Shown here: piece by piece, positions 10,401 through 18,459 of the stretch
Numbering within the stretch: the first letter of the stretch is position 1
How the letters are laid out: each line of letters starts with the position of its first letter
Origin: Sphingobacteriia bacterium
GTDB taxonomy: Bacteria > Bacteroidota > Bacteroidia > Chitinophagales > Chitinophagaceae
Length of the DNA stretch: 64,000 bases
Assembly: GCA_947452295.1 (NCBI GenBank)
Contig: CANGCK010000006.1
Location: 26,454 to 90,453, forward strand
Direction: 5' to 3'
Notes under the pieces: model-generated
The model's input: the letters and a program-made list of their open reading frames with translations, nothing else
The model's database searches: none
Told to the model about the DNA's origin: nothing
Program-made: the position numbers and the translations under genes

Positions 10401-10844
10401 AATACCGCTACAACTTGGGCTCCTCCTGCTACAGTTCAAGAGCAAAAAGATGCTTTCGATGCATTCATTAACCAAGATCCCTATTTGAGTAAAATGCGTG
10501 GTAAAGTGGTTAGTAGAAATGGGGCATTAATGCCTTATGTAGTTCGTTTTGATTTCTCTACACAATTAGAGTTATTCAGAAACATTGGTAAAAACAGAAA
10601 TACCATCCAATTAAGAGCAGATATCTTTAACATTGGTAATTTATTAAATTCTGCTTCAGGAGTTAGTAACTTTGTAAATACATTTAGCCCAGTTTCTGCT
10701 ACAGGTACATTTGACCCTGTTTCTGGTGCTCCATTATTTAAAATGAACAGAGTAAATAATAGTATCAATTACTCTACCTATAGAAAGAGTACAAGTATTG
10801 GGGATGTATGGCAAGCACAGTTAGGTGTTCGTTATATTTTCTAA
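7446..10844 (+). CDS. Oar-type TonB-dependent receptor
   Basis: A 1132-aa outer membrane receptor. I place the start at the ATG at 7446, because it begins a standard signal peptide (MRILKQISLFLVAVLTVS, cleavage after SMAQ); an upstream in-frame ATG at 7410 would put 12 polar residues before it. After the signal come a carboxypeptidase-regulatory-like domain (about 25-110, TGTITGVVKDAKNEPLTGAS), a plug (about 120-240, with FTGQDNRAINFTLDGS and ASINAVTKSGTNT) and the barrel, ending in QLGVRYIF. It resembles Oar of Myxococcus, which functions in protein export and development, but the substrate here is not known. There is no adjacent susD gene. A terminator follows. Confidence 0.9.
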   Translation: MRILKQISLFLVAVLTVSISMAQVTTGTITGVVKDAKNEPLTGASIEVIHEPSGTRYKSVSTNTGKYTVPALRVGGPYKITVTYVGLKTEVVTDITVQLGEPTVADFNLSDNATKLQDVTVSGTANKKAALISKDRKGASTNINSRLIGTLPTISRNVTDLTRLVPQSNGTSFTGQDNRAINFTLDGSIFNNSFGLSALNGGQTNSAPISLDALQEIQINVSPYNLRDAGFTGASINAVTKSGTNTLHGTGFYNKRNEGLLGTKAGASGKQDVSTTAFDVKQYGLSLGGAIVKNKLFYFVNYEAERRSDVGSTWVADASNGATPISGNISRVKVSDLTTLSNYLNNKFGYDPGQYEGYSFLTQSDKAVARIDWNINDKHKLSIRGNLLKSKRDVGASGSNTTASNARGNNNLSMLFSNSAYEINNNIYGIIAQLNSRFSNKISNELTFGYTANRDFRAIKGKSFPLIDIQDGSSALTAIPTGAASTVPSAQTTQSSTYVSFGNDAFTPNNLLNTDTWQFSDNLTAYTGKHTISAGISFESFKFTNGFTSLINGVYTFNSLSDFYAAGDAYLANANQAFSPVFMRNYRASFSNLPGGAPWLVTTKANNIAAYIQDEVNVEPNLNVTYGVRFELPYFIGSGYTNTEVDGLNFTDNNGIPTKLSTSKLPSSKLMISPRVGFNYDIKGDKSTQLRGGIGLFTGRPPFVYVSNQMGNNGVLNGSVNTSNTAAYPFSPNTPANYSTFAPNPGTPSSTYNIAVTEETFRYPKVLRSNFAVDQKLFKDIVLTGEFIFTQSLNNVNYYNANLVPSTSNFVGPDTRPRFAGVGLSSTALNNAIRINPKITDAIVMESGPLGGSIATTLKLEKPMKAKGLSWMAAYTFTRARDYMTGGSIAYSSWSAIQTVRGNNSTDIAFSDNEIRNRIIGNVNYRIELGKNAALQFSLFGQSQNQGRYSYTYNGDMNGDGLSGNDLLYVPRNQSEMNFAALAAINTATTWAPPATVQEQKDAFDAFINQDPYLSKMRGKVVSRNGALMPYVVRFDFSTQLELFRNIGKNRNTIQLRADIFNIGNLLNSASGVSNFVNTFSPVSATGTFDPVSGAPLFKMNRVNNSINYSTYRKSTSIGDVWQAQLGVRYIF

Positions 10845-10865
10845 TATTTGCTGATATCATTTCAT

Positions 10866-10909
10866 AAAAAGCAACGGCTATCTTTAATAAGGTGGCCGTT
10901 GTTTTTTTT
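10866..10909 (+). terminator. Rho-independent terminator after Oar-type receptor
   Basis: Stem CAACGGC (10872-10878) pairs with GCCGTTG (10895-10901) across a 16-nt loop and is followed by a run of eight T residues. It closes the receptor transcript. Confidence 0.75.
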
Positions 10910-10995
10910 ATGAAAATCAAAGAACATCAAATTAAAATGGATAGTGTATTATTAGCATCAACATTTTTGAATTTAAATGTATTAATATTTAATAT

Positions 10996-12123
10996 ATGAA
11001 CATAAAAAGATCGATCAATATAAAACCCTCAGAAAGAATTGAAGAATTAGAGAGTATAAGAGGATTAGCTGCACTTTTGGTCGTTTTTTATCACCTACCT
11101 AAATGGCATTCATTTTTAAACATTTCATTGATCAATAATGGCTATTTAATGGTTCAACTTTTTTTTGTCCTTTCGGGCTTCGTAATTTACAATGCCTACA
11201 GCGAAAAAATAAATTCCAATAATGATTTATATAGATTTCAATTTTTACGATTTGCAAGATTGTATCCAGTACATCTATTATTTTTAGTTATCTTTCTACT
11301 AATAGAACTCATAAAGTACATAGCAACCAAAAAATATGGCTTTTATGGGTTGCATACAGTTCCATTTGAAACAAACAATTTATGGGCATTTATTAAGCAT
11401 ATTTTTCTTATTTCTTCCGTATTACCCAATCAACCTGTTACATTTAATTATCCTGCATGGTCAATTAGTGTAGAGTTCTATACCTATTTGTTTTTTGGGT
11501 TAAGTATATTAATCATCAAAAAAAGAAATTTTTTATTTTTTTCAATCATTGCAATAATAGCACTGATCATGATAGCCACTGAAACAACATTTGGATTCGA
11601 TGCAATACTAAGTTGTTTTGCAGGTTTTTTTATTGGTTCTTTAATAGCTGGTTTTATTAAAAAAAGTACTGTTGAATTACCACAACTAGTATCATTGTTT
11701 GCATTTATAGGAATTGTACTATTTCTTCAATTTAAGCCAGCTAATAAATTTGACTTGTTAATTTATTTCTTTTCAGCTTTAATGATTATTACAATAGTTG
11801 TCGGCAAAAACGGATGGTTTAAAAAAGCTTTACAGTTCCCTGTCCTTTTATGGCTAGGTTCAATTTCGTATTCGGTTTATATGTCACATGCTGCGGTTGA
11901 ATGGTTTTATAACCAAATAATTAAAGTGGTGCTAAAAAAACCAGAAATAATAGGAAAGGATGGAAATACAGTGCCGCAATTATCACAATCCGAAGCAATT
12001 ATTGCCTGCTTAATTGTATTAATTTCCATTTTACTAGTAAGTGCATTTGTTAATACTTATATTGAGAAACCATTTAGAGAAATGGCCAAAAAATTTTCAA
12101 TTAGAAAGTTCAAGAATAGCTAA
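10996..12123 (+). CDS. Acyltransferase family 3 membrane protein
   Basis: A 375-aa integral membrane protein of the acyltransferase-3 (OafA/NodX-like) family with about ten hydrophobic helices. Diagnostic features are the N-terminal ESIRGLAALLVVFYHLP, whose His is the expected catalytic residue, the FFVLSGFVI helix, RFLRFARLYPVH, and WSISVEFYTYLFF near residue 155. Family members O-acylate sugars of surface polysaccharides or antibiotics; here the acceptor is unknown because no glycan cluster is next to it. It is transcribed towards the esterase gene, with stops 3 nt apart, so it is not in its operon. Confidence 0.9.
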   Translation: MNIKRSINIKPSERIEELESIRGLAALLVVFYHLPKWHSFLNISLINNGYLMVQLFFVLSGFVIYNAYSEKINSNNDLYRFQFLRFARLYPVHLLFLVIFLLIELIKYIATKKYGFYGLHTVPFETNNLWAFIKHIFLISSVLPNQPVTFNYPAWSISVEFYTYLFFGLSILIIKKRNFLFFSIIAIIALIMIATETTFGFDAILSCFAGFFIGSLIAGFIKKSTVELPQLVSLFAFIGIVLFLQFKPANKFDLLIYFFSALMIITIVVGKNGWFKKALQFPVLLWLGSISYSVYMSHAAVEWFYNQIIKVVLKKPEIIGKDGNTVPQLSQSEAIIACLIVLISILLVSAFVNTYIEKPFREMAKKFSIRKFKNS

Positions 12124-12126
12124 TCC

Positions 12127-12948
12127 CTATACACTTGTTTCACTACCCCATCCCCATTTTAAGAAATTTGGCAGTATCCTTTTCCAAGTATCAATATCAT
12201 GTTTCCCATCTGGTAATTCTACATATTGTATATGCTCGTCAGTATACCCTTTTGCCTTTAGCTCAACAATTAAATCTAATGAATCATCAATAGCATCAAT
12301 TACTCCATTATTATTTCTATCTGCAGATTCATCCAGCGCTCCGCATTGAATAAAGAATTTCAGCCAGGGATTAAATGTCCCCTTCCTAATTTGCAGATGC
12401 ATTAATCTATCTGTTTCATTATCATATCCATCTTCATAACTTTTTCTTCTCCACCAAAGTGAGCCACTAAATAATCCTATATTCCTAAATTCGCTGGCTT
12501 GATTCCATACAATATCCAATGCACTTAAGCCACCTAAAGAAAACCCTGCAAATGATTTATCTTTAAATGTGGGCATATTTATTTTTTTTCTAACAAAGGG
12601 AATCAGTTCATCTAAAATAAATTTAGTATAACAACCGGCTTTTGCACCTCGTCCTAAATAATCAGCAGCATAAGCAGTACCGTATTCCATTTTACGATGA
12701 TTCCCACTATGGATGCCAATACATACAACAGGTAAAATCTGTGCAGTTGCATAGAGATTAGTTAGTATTTTTTCGAATTGCATAGTTAAAAGATCTTGTC
12801 CATCATTGATTATTAATAGACTGATCAATTTGTCATCGTTTATATGCTTTGGCATGTAGATATCTGCCTGTACCAGACGTTCTAAGTATTCAGATTTTAC
12901 AGAAATTGAACTACGCGCCAGCCATTCGTTGTTTGATGTTTCAACCAT
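12127..12948 (-). CDS. Putative esterase (alpha/beta hydrolase, Fes/esterase D type)
   Basis: A 273-aa alpha/beta hydrolase of the putative esterase family that includes enterochelin esterase. The nucleophile elbow is GFSLG with Ser137, a likely acid is Asp206 (QCGALDE) and the catalytic His is probably His250 (PDGKHD). No signal peptide is visible, so a cytosolic location is likely. Residues 210-221 (D-R-N-N-N-G-V-I-D-A-I-D) follow the 12-residue EF-hand calcium-loop pattern. It is transcribed divergently from an ATP-grasp ligase and a GCS2-type ligase; the shared 110-nt spacer suggests a common function, perhaps releasing or hydrolysing the product those ligases make. The substrate is not known. 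Confidence 0.85.
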   Translation of the reverse strand: MVETSNNEWLARSSISVKSEYLERLVQADIYMPKHINDDKLISLLIINDGQDLLTMQFEKILTNLYATAQILPVVCIGIHSGNHRKMEYGTAYAADYLGRGAKAGCYTKFILDELIPFVRKKINMPTFKDKSFAGFSLGGLSALDIVWNQASEFRNIGLFSGSLWWRRKSYEDGYDNETDRLMHLQIRKGTFNPWLKFFIQCGALDESADRNNNGVIDAIDDSLDLIVELKAKGYTDEHIQYVELPDGKHDIDTWKRILPNFLKWGWGSETSV

Positions 12949-13058
12949 ACCATCAAAAATACTGCAATGGCCAGAAAAACGAATAGTTTTAAAAAAAATA
13001 GTATATTACCTATTGAAATAAAAAGCGTTAAAATTAGCTTTACACTAAAACAATTCTA

Positions 13059-14012
13059 ATGAAGAAGATTGGTATCTTATACGGACAAGAAAGGAGTTTT
13101 CCTATGGCATTTATTGAGCGAATTAATCGGAAAAACATTGCAGGGATAGTTGCTGAATCCGTTATAATTGATAATGTTATACAAGGAGAAGCAAGTGATT
13201 ATGCGGTAATAATAGATCGAATTAGCCAGGATGTACCTTTTTACAGAGCTTATCTAAAGAATGCTGCACTGTGCGGTACTGCGGTAATTAATAATCCATT
13301 TTGGTGGAGTGCCGACGAAAAATTTTTTAATAATTGTTTGTCAACAAAAATAAATATTCCTGTTCCCAAAACAGTGATATTGCCGTCAAAAGAACTACCA
13401 TACGATACCGCAGATCAGTCATTTAGTAATTTAGCTTATCCTTTAAACTGGGAAGGTATTTTTAATTATGTTGGGTTCCCTGCTTATATGAAACCATTTT
13501 CAGGGGGTGGGTGGAAAAATGTTTATAGGTTGAACGATAGAAACGATTTGTTTGAAAAATATAATGAAACGGGGCAATTGGTGATGCTATTGCAAGAAGA
13601 AATTGTTTTTGAAGAATATTATCGTTGCTACTGTATTGGTGGAAAATACGTAAGAATAATGTCTTATGATCCACGTAACCCACATCATTTAAGGTATTCG
13701 GCAGACTTCAGTCCTTCCACCGAAAAGCTTGAAATGATGACATCTATTGTGCTAAAGATCAATCAATATTTAGGGTATGACTTTAACACCGTAGAGCTTG
13801 CTTTAAGAAATGGTATTCCTTATGCGATAGACTTCTGTAACCCAGCACCAGATGCAGATATTAATAGTGTTGGAGAAGAAAATTTTGAGTGGGTAGTAGA
13901 AACTGCAGCTAACTATGCGATTGAAAAAGCGCAAACGCAAGTAGACAATACAGACAACCTTACTTGGGGAGAGTATATCAAACGTAGCTGCAACAAACAA
14001 ATGATTCATTAA
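13059..14012 (+). CDS. ATP-grasp ligase-like protein
   Basis: A 317-aa cytosolic protein with an ATP-grasp fold. A pre-ATP-grasp region (about 1-100, with IDRISQDVPFYRAYLKNAAL and VINNPFWWSADEK) is followed by the ATP-binding core: Lys145 in YMKPFSGGGWKNVY, which includes a glycine-rich loop at 148-151, and the metal-binding region with Glu246 (VELA), Asp258 and Asn261 (AIDFCNPAPD). Such enzymes join a carboxylate to an amine or thiol through an acyl phosphate. The substrate is unknown. It lies 25 nt upstream of a GCS2/YbdK ligase and is divergent from an esterase, which suggests a small peptide or amide pathway. Confidence 0.85.
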   Translation: MKKIGILYGQERSFPMAFIERINRKNIAGIVAESVIIDNVIQGEASDYAVIIDRISQDVPFYRAYLKNAALCGTAVINNPFWWSADEKFFNNCLSTKINIPVPKTVILPSKELPYDTADQSFSNLAYPLNWEGIFNYVGFPAYMKPFSGGGWKNVYRLNDRNDLFEKYNETGQLVMLLQEEIVFEEYYRCYCIGGKYVRIMSYDPRNPHHLRYSADFSPSTEKLEMMTSIVLKINQYLGYDFNTVELALRNGIPYAIDFCNPAPDADINSVGEENFEWVVETAANYAIEKAQTQVDNTDNLTWGEYIKRSCNKQMIH

Positions 14013-14037
14013 TTAACCATCATCGGTAACTAAAATT

Positions 14038-15147
14038 ATGTCAAGTATCAATTATCAGCATTTCACGTTGGGTATTGAGGAAGAATATATGGTCATAGAC
14101 CCTCAAACCAGAGAACTTAAAAGCCATGAACAAAAGATAGTTCAATTAGGCCAGGCTGTCTTAAAAGACAAGGTAAAAGCCGAAATGCACCAAGCTGTTG
14201 TTGAAGTAGGCACTGATATTTGTAAAAATGTAGATGAAGCATTGAATGATGTTGCTAGTTTGAGGGGTAATATCTCTCAAATTGCAGGAGATTTAGGCCT
14301 ATGGGTTGGCGCATCTGGCACCCATCCATTTAGCCATTGGGAAACCCAGTTAATTACTGACCATGTTAGGTATAATCAAATTGTAACAGAATTACAAGAA
14401 GCTGCCAGGAGTAATCTTATTTTTGGATTACATGTCCATGTTGGTATGGAAAGCAGGCAAATGGCAATACATATTGCGAATATAGCCCGATATTTTTTAC
14501 CTCATGTGTATGCATTAAGCACTAATTCGCCCTTTTGGGAGGGAAGGGATACAGGATATAAATCTTTCCGCACAAAGATTTTCGATAAATTCCCAAGAAC
14601 TGGTATACCAGATTATTTCGACAGCTTTGAGGCGTATGAGAATTACGTGAATTTATTAATTAAAACGAATTGCATAGACAATGCAAAAAAAATATGGTGG
14701 GATTTACGTGTACATCCATTTTTTAATACAGTAGAATTTAGAATTTGTGATGTTCCAATGACCATAACAGAAACCTTGGCAATTGCAGCTTTGTTTCAAG
14801 CTATTTGTGCGAAGATTTACAAACTTCGTAATCAAAATTTAAATTTTATCGTTTATCAGCGATCATTGATTAATGAAAATAAGTGGCGAGCAAGTAGATA
14901 TGGAATTGAAGGAAAATTAATTGACTTTGGGAAAGAAACCGAAGTAGATACAAAATTATTAATATATGAATTATTGGATTTTGTGGACGATGTTATAGAT
15001 GAATTGGGAAGTAGACATATAATTGATCATATAACCCGAATATTTGAAACAGGTACGGGAGCCGATCGTCAATTGGCTGTATTTAAAGAATCAGGGAGCT
15101 TAATTAGTGTGGTAGATTATATCCATGAACAATTTTTAAGGATATAA
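14038..15147 (+). CDS. Carboxylate-amine ligase, GCS2/YbdK family
   Basis: A 369-aa member of the GCS2 family related to E. coli YbdK, which has weak glutamate-cysteine ligase activity. Hallmarks are the start FTLGIEEEYMVIDP (GIEEE at residues 12-16), ASGTHPF near 94-100, the metal-site FGLHVHVGM near 130, STNSPFWEGRDTGYKSFR near 160-178, and the WWDLRVHPFFNTVEFRICD segment near 220. All expected acidic and His residues are present, so an active ATP-dependent ligase is likely. The real acid and amine substrates are unknown. It follows the ATP-grasp gene by 25 nt, so the two ligases are probably one transcript and may act in sequence. Confidence 0.92.
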   Translation: MSSINYQHFTLGIEEEYMVIDPQTRELKSHEQKIVQLGQAVLKDKVKAEMHQAVVEVGTDICKNVDEALNDVASLRGNISQIAGDLGLWVGASGTHPFSHWETQLITDHVRYNQIVTELQEAARSNLIFGLHVHVGMESRQMAIHIANIARYFLPHVYALSTNSPFWEGRDTGYKSFRTKIFDKFPRTGIPDYFDSFEAYENYVNLLIKTNCIDNAKKIWWDLRVHPFFNTVEFRICDVPMTITETLAIAALFQAICAKIYKLRNQNLNFIVYQRSLINENKWRASRYGIEGKLIDFGKETEVDTKLLIYELLDFVDDVIDELGSRHIIDHITRIFETGTGADRQLAVFKESGSLISVVDYIHEQFLRI

Positions 15148-15282
15148 TTTTTACGTGACCTTAACAGTTTAAAAAATATCAGGCATATAATTTGCAATAA
15201 CTTGCACCTAACAAGAAGAACCTAAGCAACGTTTTAACATGTTTGGGTATCTTTATATTGCATCATCTTTAAATAATACTTC

Positions 15283-15819
15283 GTGACAGAACACGAAATG
15301 ATTAAAGGCTGTATCCGACAGGATAAAATATGTCAACGTATGTTGTTTGATAAACATGCTGGTAAAATGATGGGGGTATGTATGCGCTATGCGCAAGACA
15401 ACATGGAAGCAGAAGATATTATGCAAGAAGCATTTGTGAAAGTGTTTCAGTATATACAACAATTTAAGTTTGAAGGGTCATTTGAGGGATGGATTAGACG
15501 AATCGTTGTAAATACCGCAATTAGGCATTTGGAAAAGAAAAAAATCAATTTTAATGAGTTAGAAGACGATAGTCCCAATAACCCTAAAATTGAACCACAT
15601 GCCTATATTCACCTTGGGGAAGAAGATTTATTAAAATTAATTAATCAACTACCTGACGGATATAGAATGGTTTTTAATTTGAACGTAATTGAAGGATATA
15701 GTCATGAAGAAATTGCTGAAATGCTTAATATCCAAGCAGGTACAAGTAGAAGTCAATTAGTTAAAGCAAGAAAAATGTTGCAAGGGCAAATTATGCAATT
15801 ACAAAAGATTGCCGTTTAA
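15283..15819 (+). CDS. ECF-type RNA polymerase sigma factor
   Basis: A 178-aa extracytoplasmic-function sigma factor. Region 2 is seen at about residues 12-70 (MLFDKHAGKMMGVCMRYAQD, then AEDIMQEAFVKVFQ and GWIRRIVVNTA), and region 4 at about 118-172 (MVFNLNVIEGYSHEEIAEML and the helix-turn-helix ending SRSQLVKARKML). The start is GTG at 15283. The stop abuts the ATG of the next gene, which has an anti-sigma-like N-terminus, so the pair is almost certainly a sigma/anti-sigma unit answering an envelope signal. The target genes are not apparent. Confidence 0.93.
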   Translation: MTEHEMIKGCIRQDKICQRMLFDKHAGKMMGVCMRYAQDNMEAEDIMQEAFVKVFQYIQQFKFEGSFEGWIRRIVVNTAIRHLEKKKINFNELEDDSPNNPKIEPHAYIHLGEEDLLKLINQLPDGYRMVFNLNVIEGYSHEEIAEMLNIQAGTSRSQLVKARKMLQGQIMQLQKIAV

Positions 15820-17298
15820 ATGACGAATGAAGGGTTTGATCATATTATCCAAAGTAAACTGAAAAACTTTACAGCCGAAGTGCCTGATGAGTTATGGGAT
15901 AGAATTAATATTCCTACAATTGGGATAACAGCAAATGCGTTTGACATTCACTTCGCAGAAAAACTCGGCAACTATTCTGCTGAAGTATCTCCCGATCTTT
16001 GGGATCGAATAGTACCAGAAGAAAAAAAGAGGCGTTTTTTCTTTATACTGCCCAAACAATACATGGCAGCTGCTTCATTGGCATTTATTGTAATGGTTAG
16101 CGCTGTTTCTGCATTTATGTATTATACCCATTTACGATTCCCCACTCATCAACCGACTGTTTTCAAATCTATATCTACTTCAAATAATAATAAGAATAAT
16201 ACTTTTTATTTGAAAGATGCTGCAGATGCAAAGAGATCAGCTAATCTTAAAACCAATAATAATTCAACCAATAATGAATTATCAATTTATAAATCAACTG
16301 CGCCAACCAATCAAAATTCACCTGAATTATCCAAGTTATTAACAAGTAAATTTCAACATAAAAGTAGCCAAACTATTACATTGAATAATGCTAGCAGCAT
16401 TGATAGCGATGAAGCCAATGACTATATCAACACCAACAAGTTAACTGCAGAATCATTAACAAACGAAACAGTATCTATTCGTTCACAAACAATCGACAAA
16501 GAAATTAATTATCTACTCAATCATGCTAGAAATATCAGGAATGTTATTATCTGTCCCTCCGACAAAAAAATGCATAATACCGACTGGGATATAGAATTAT
16601 TTTCATCGCCTTTTTATGCATTTAAAACAGTTACAAATAATACTGCATCCACTGATTTTTTAAGCAGAAAAGATAGCAGCGAGAAAATGAATATCGGTTA
16701 TAGTGCAGGTTTTAGCGTGATTAAACCACTAAACAGTAATTTTTCTTTAAAAGCAGGAATACAGTTTACACAAGCCAATGAAAAACTCACCTATAGAACG
16801 GAAAACGAATTAAAAACAACAACTGTTATAACAGTAAGAAATATAACCCTAGCTAATGGAACAACCATTACGGTTAGTGATACAAGTATTCTTCAGCAAA
16901 TTGGCTATAAAACCAATACAGTTAACAATCGTTACAAAACAATCGACGTTCCTGTTTTATTAGCATATCAATTGGGAAATGAAGATTTTAGGATTGGTGT
17001 TAATGCTGGCATTTTATTCAATGTAACATCATGGTATAATGGAGTTACGTTAGATACGAGTTTTATGCCCCAGCCAATAACCAAAGAATCAAATGTTACT
17101 TATAAAAATAATATTGGACTAGGTTTATACGCAGGATTAAGTTTTACCAAAAGGATTAATTACAATACGTTGATTTTTGCGGAACCTTATTTAAGATATA
17201 ATTTATCGAACATGACAACACCACAATCTACTTTCAATCAACGATTTACAATAGGTGGTTTGGCGTTGGGGGTTCGATTTAATTTAAACAACCGATAG
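15820..17298 (+). CDS. Anti-sigma-like protein with C-terminal outer-membrane-barrel domain
   Basis: A 492-aa protein immediately after the ECF sigma gene. The N-terminal about 70 residues are cytosolic-looking and contain two copies of a 24-residue unit, F-D-x5-KL-x-N-x2-AEV-x3-LWDRI (residues 6-29 and 41-64). One transmembrane helix follows at about 81-103 (start YMAAASLAF). Residues 105-230 are a low-complexity Asn/Ser/Thr-rich linker. The C-terminal part (about 270-492) looks like a PorT-type outer membrane beta-barrel, with alternating strands and the ending GGLALGVRFNLNN. Proteins of this layout occur next to ECF sigma factors in Bacteroidota. The inferred role is to hold the sigma factor and sense the envelope; the topology is a puzzle (see findings). 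Confidence 0.8.
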   Translation: MTNEGFDHIIQSKLKNFTAEVPDELWDRINIPTIGITANAFDIHFAEKLGNYSAEVSPDLWDRIVPEEKKRRFFFILPKQYMAAASLAFIVMVSAVSAFMYYTHLRFPTHQPTVFKSISTSNNNKNNTFYLKDAADAKRSANLKTNNNSTNNELSIYKSTAPTNQNSPELSKLLTSKFQHKSSQTITLNNASSIDSDEANDYINTNKLTAESLTNETVSIRSQTIDKEINYLLNHARNIRNVIICPSDKKMHNTDWDIELFSSPFYAFKTVTNNTASTDFLSRKDSSEKMNIGYSAGFSVIKPLNSNFSLKAGIQFTQANEKLTYRTENELKTTTVITVRNITLANGTTITVSDTSILQQIGYKTNTVNNRYKTIDVPVLLAYQLGNEDFRIGVNAGILFNVTSWYNGVTLDTSFMPQPITKESNVTYKNNIGLGLYAGLSFTKRINYNTLIFAEPYLRYNLSNMTTPQSTFNQRFTIGGLALGVRFNLNNR

Positions 17299-17427
17299 GC
17301 AACAAAAATTAAATCATATGTATCTCATTATTGAGCTACCATGAATGGGCCTTATTTAAATATTGATGAACAATAATAAATGATTAAAGGCCAATTCCTT
17401 GTAGCTACTATCAATATGCTTAAATAC

Positions 17428-18456
17428 ATGAAACCTAATAATATATATTTTTTTTTACTGCTGATTGTTTTTACTTGTTTAATCGCTTGTAAGAAAGAAT
17501 CTTCTGAAAAAGAAAGATTTAATGCATATTTAAATGATGACCTAAATGACACATCATGGTCAAATAACAATACTCTTGGAAGTGGTTTTATGGAAAAAAT
17601 ATTTGAATCTACAGCAATCAACCCATATCTAGATTCTATAAATGCTGAAAATAATACTACTATAAATTTACCAGGTAATATAGCTATTGATTTTCCTAAA
17701 AATGGTTATCAGGAAATGAATGGTAGCAATTTAACAAATGGAACTATTCATATTGCAGCATATAGCTTATCAAAAAAAGGGGATTTAATAAAATTCATTC
17801 AATCAACCACACATAGAGGAACACTGTTTGAAAATCTGGGAATTTTTTGCATTAGAGCATATAAAGACAACAAAGAACTGTTATTAGCAAAAAACAGTAA
17901 GATAACAATTAGGTTTTCAAACAATAAGAATTCTGCAGGACAAGACATTAAATTATTTACAGGAGTTGAAAATCCTACACCTCTTTTAAGCAATCATCAT
18001 TACTTTAATTTTAGCTGGGATGAACAGAAAGATGGTGTTGAAATAAAAACTTACCCAAATGGTTCGCCAGGAAATAATACATCTACTGGTTTTGAAGTTA
18101 CTACAAATAAATTGAACTGGATTGGTGTAGGAAAACCATTGGAAAACACAAACTTTTCTGCAAGTTTTGCAGTAGTATTACCATTAAATTTCACGAACAA
18201 AAATACAATGGTTTTTGCAGTACTAGATGAAACAAATACCGTTGCTCAGCTTAGTTCAAACTTTTCAGGCAGGGCTTTCACAATAGATCATTTCCCCAGT
18301 AATAAAAAATTTACACTATTATCGATTAGTAAGATTGGCAAAGATTTTTATTTTGATTCACGTATAAATAATGTTGCATCAAACAATGCTGCCTATAAGC
18401 TTAATCCTTCTAAAGTAACGTTGTCTTACATTTCAAGTATATTAGATAATCTATAA
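17428..18456 (+). CDS. Hypothetical lipoprotein
   Basis: A 342-aa protein of unknown function starting at the ATG at 17428, which gives a clean lipoprotein signal (MKPNNIYFFLLLIVFTCLIAC, lipobox LIAC). An in-frame ATG at 17380 would add 16 residues and was not chosen. The mature part is beta-rich and Asn-rich, with no catalytic motif that I recognise; GxxIxFPKNGYQ and repeated FSNNKN-type turns suggest extracellular or periplasmic beta-sandwich domains. It follows the anti-sigma gene by 129 nt on the same strand and might be controlled with it, but no evidence in the sequence proves this. Confidence 0.75.
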   Translation: MKPNNIYFFLLLIVFTCLIACKKESSEKERFNAYLNDDLNDTSWSNNNTLGSGFMEKIFESTAINPYLDSINAENNTTINLPGNIAIDFPKNGYQEMNGSNLTNGTIHIAAYSLSKKGDLIKFIQSTTHRGTLFENLGIFCIRAYKDNKELLLAKNSKITIRFSNNKNSAGQDIKLFTGVENPTPLLSNHHYFNFSWDEQKDGVEIKTYPNGSPGNNTSTGFEVTTNKLNWIGVGKPLENTNFSASFAVVLPLNFTNKNTMVFAVLDETNTVAQLSSNFSGRAFTIDHFPSNKKFTLLSISKIGKDFYFDSRINNVASNNAAYKLNPSKVTLSYISSILDNL

Positions 18457-18459
18457 CTT

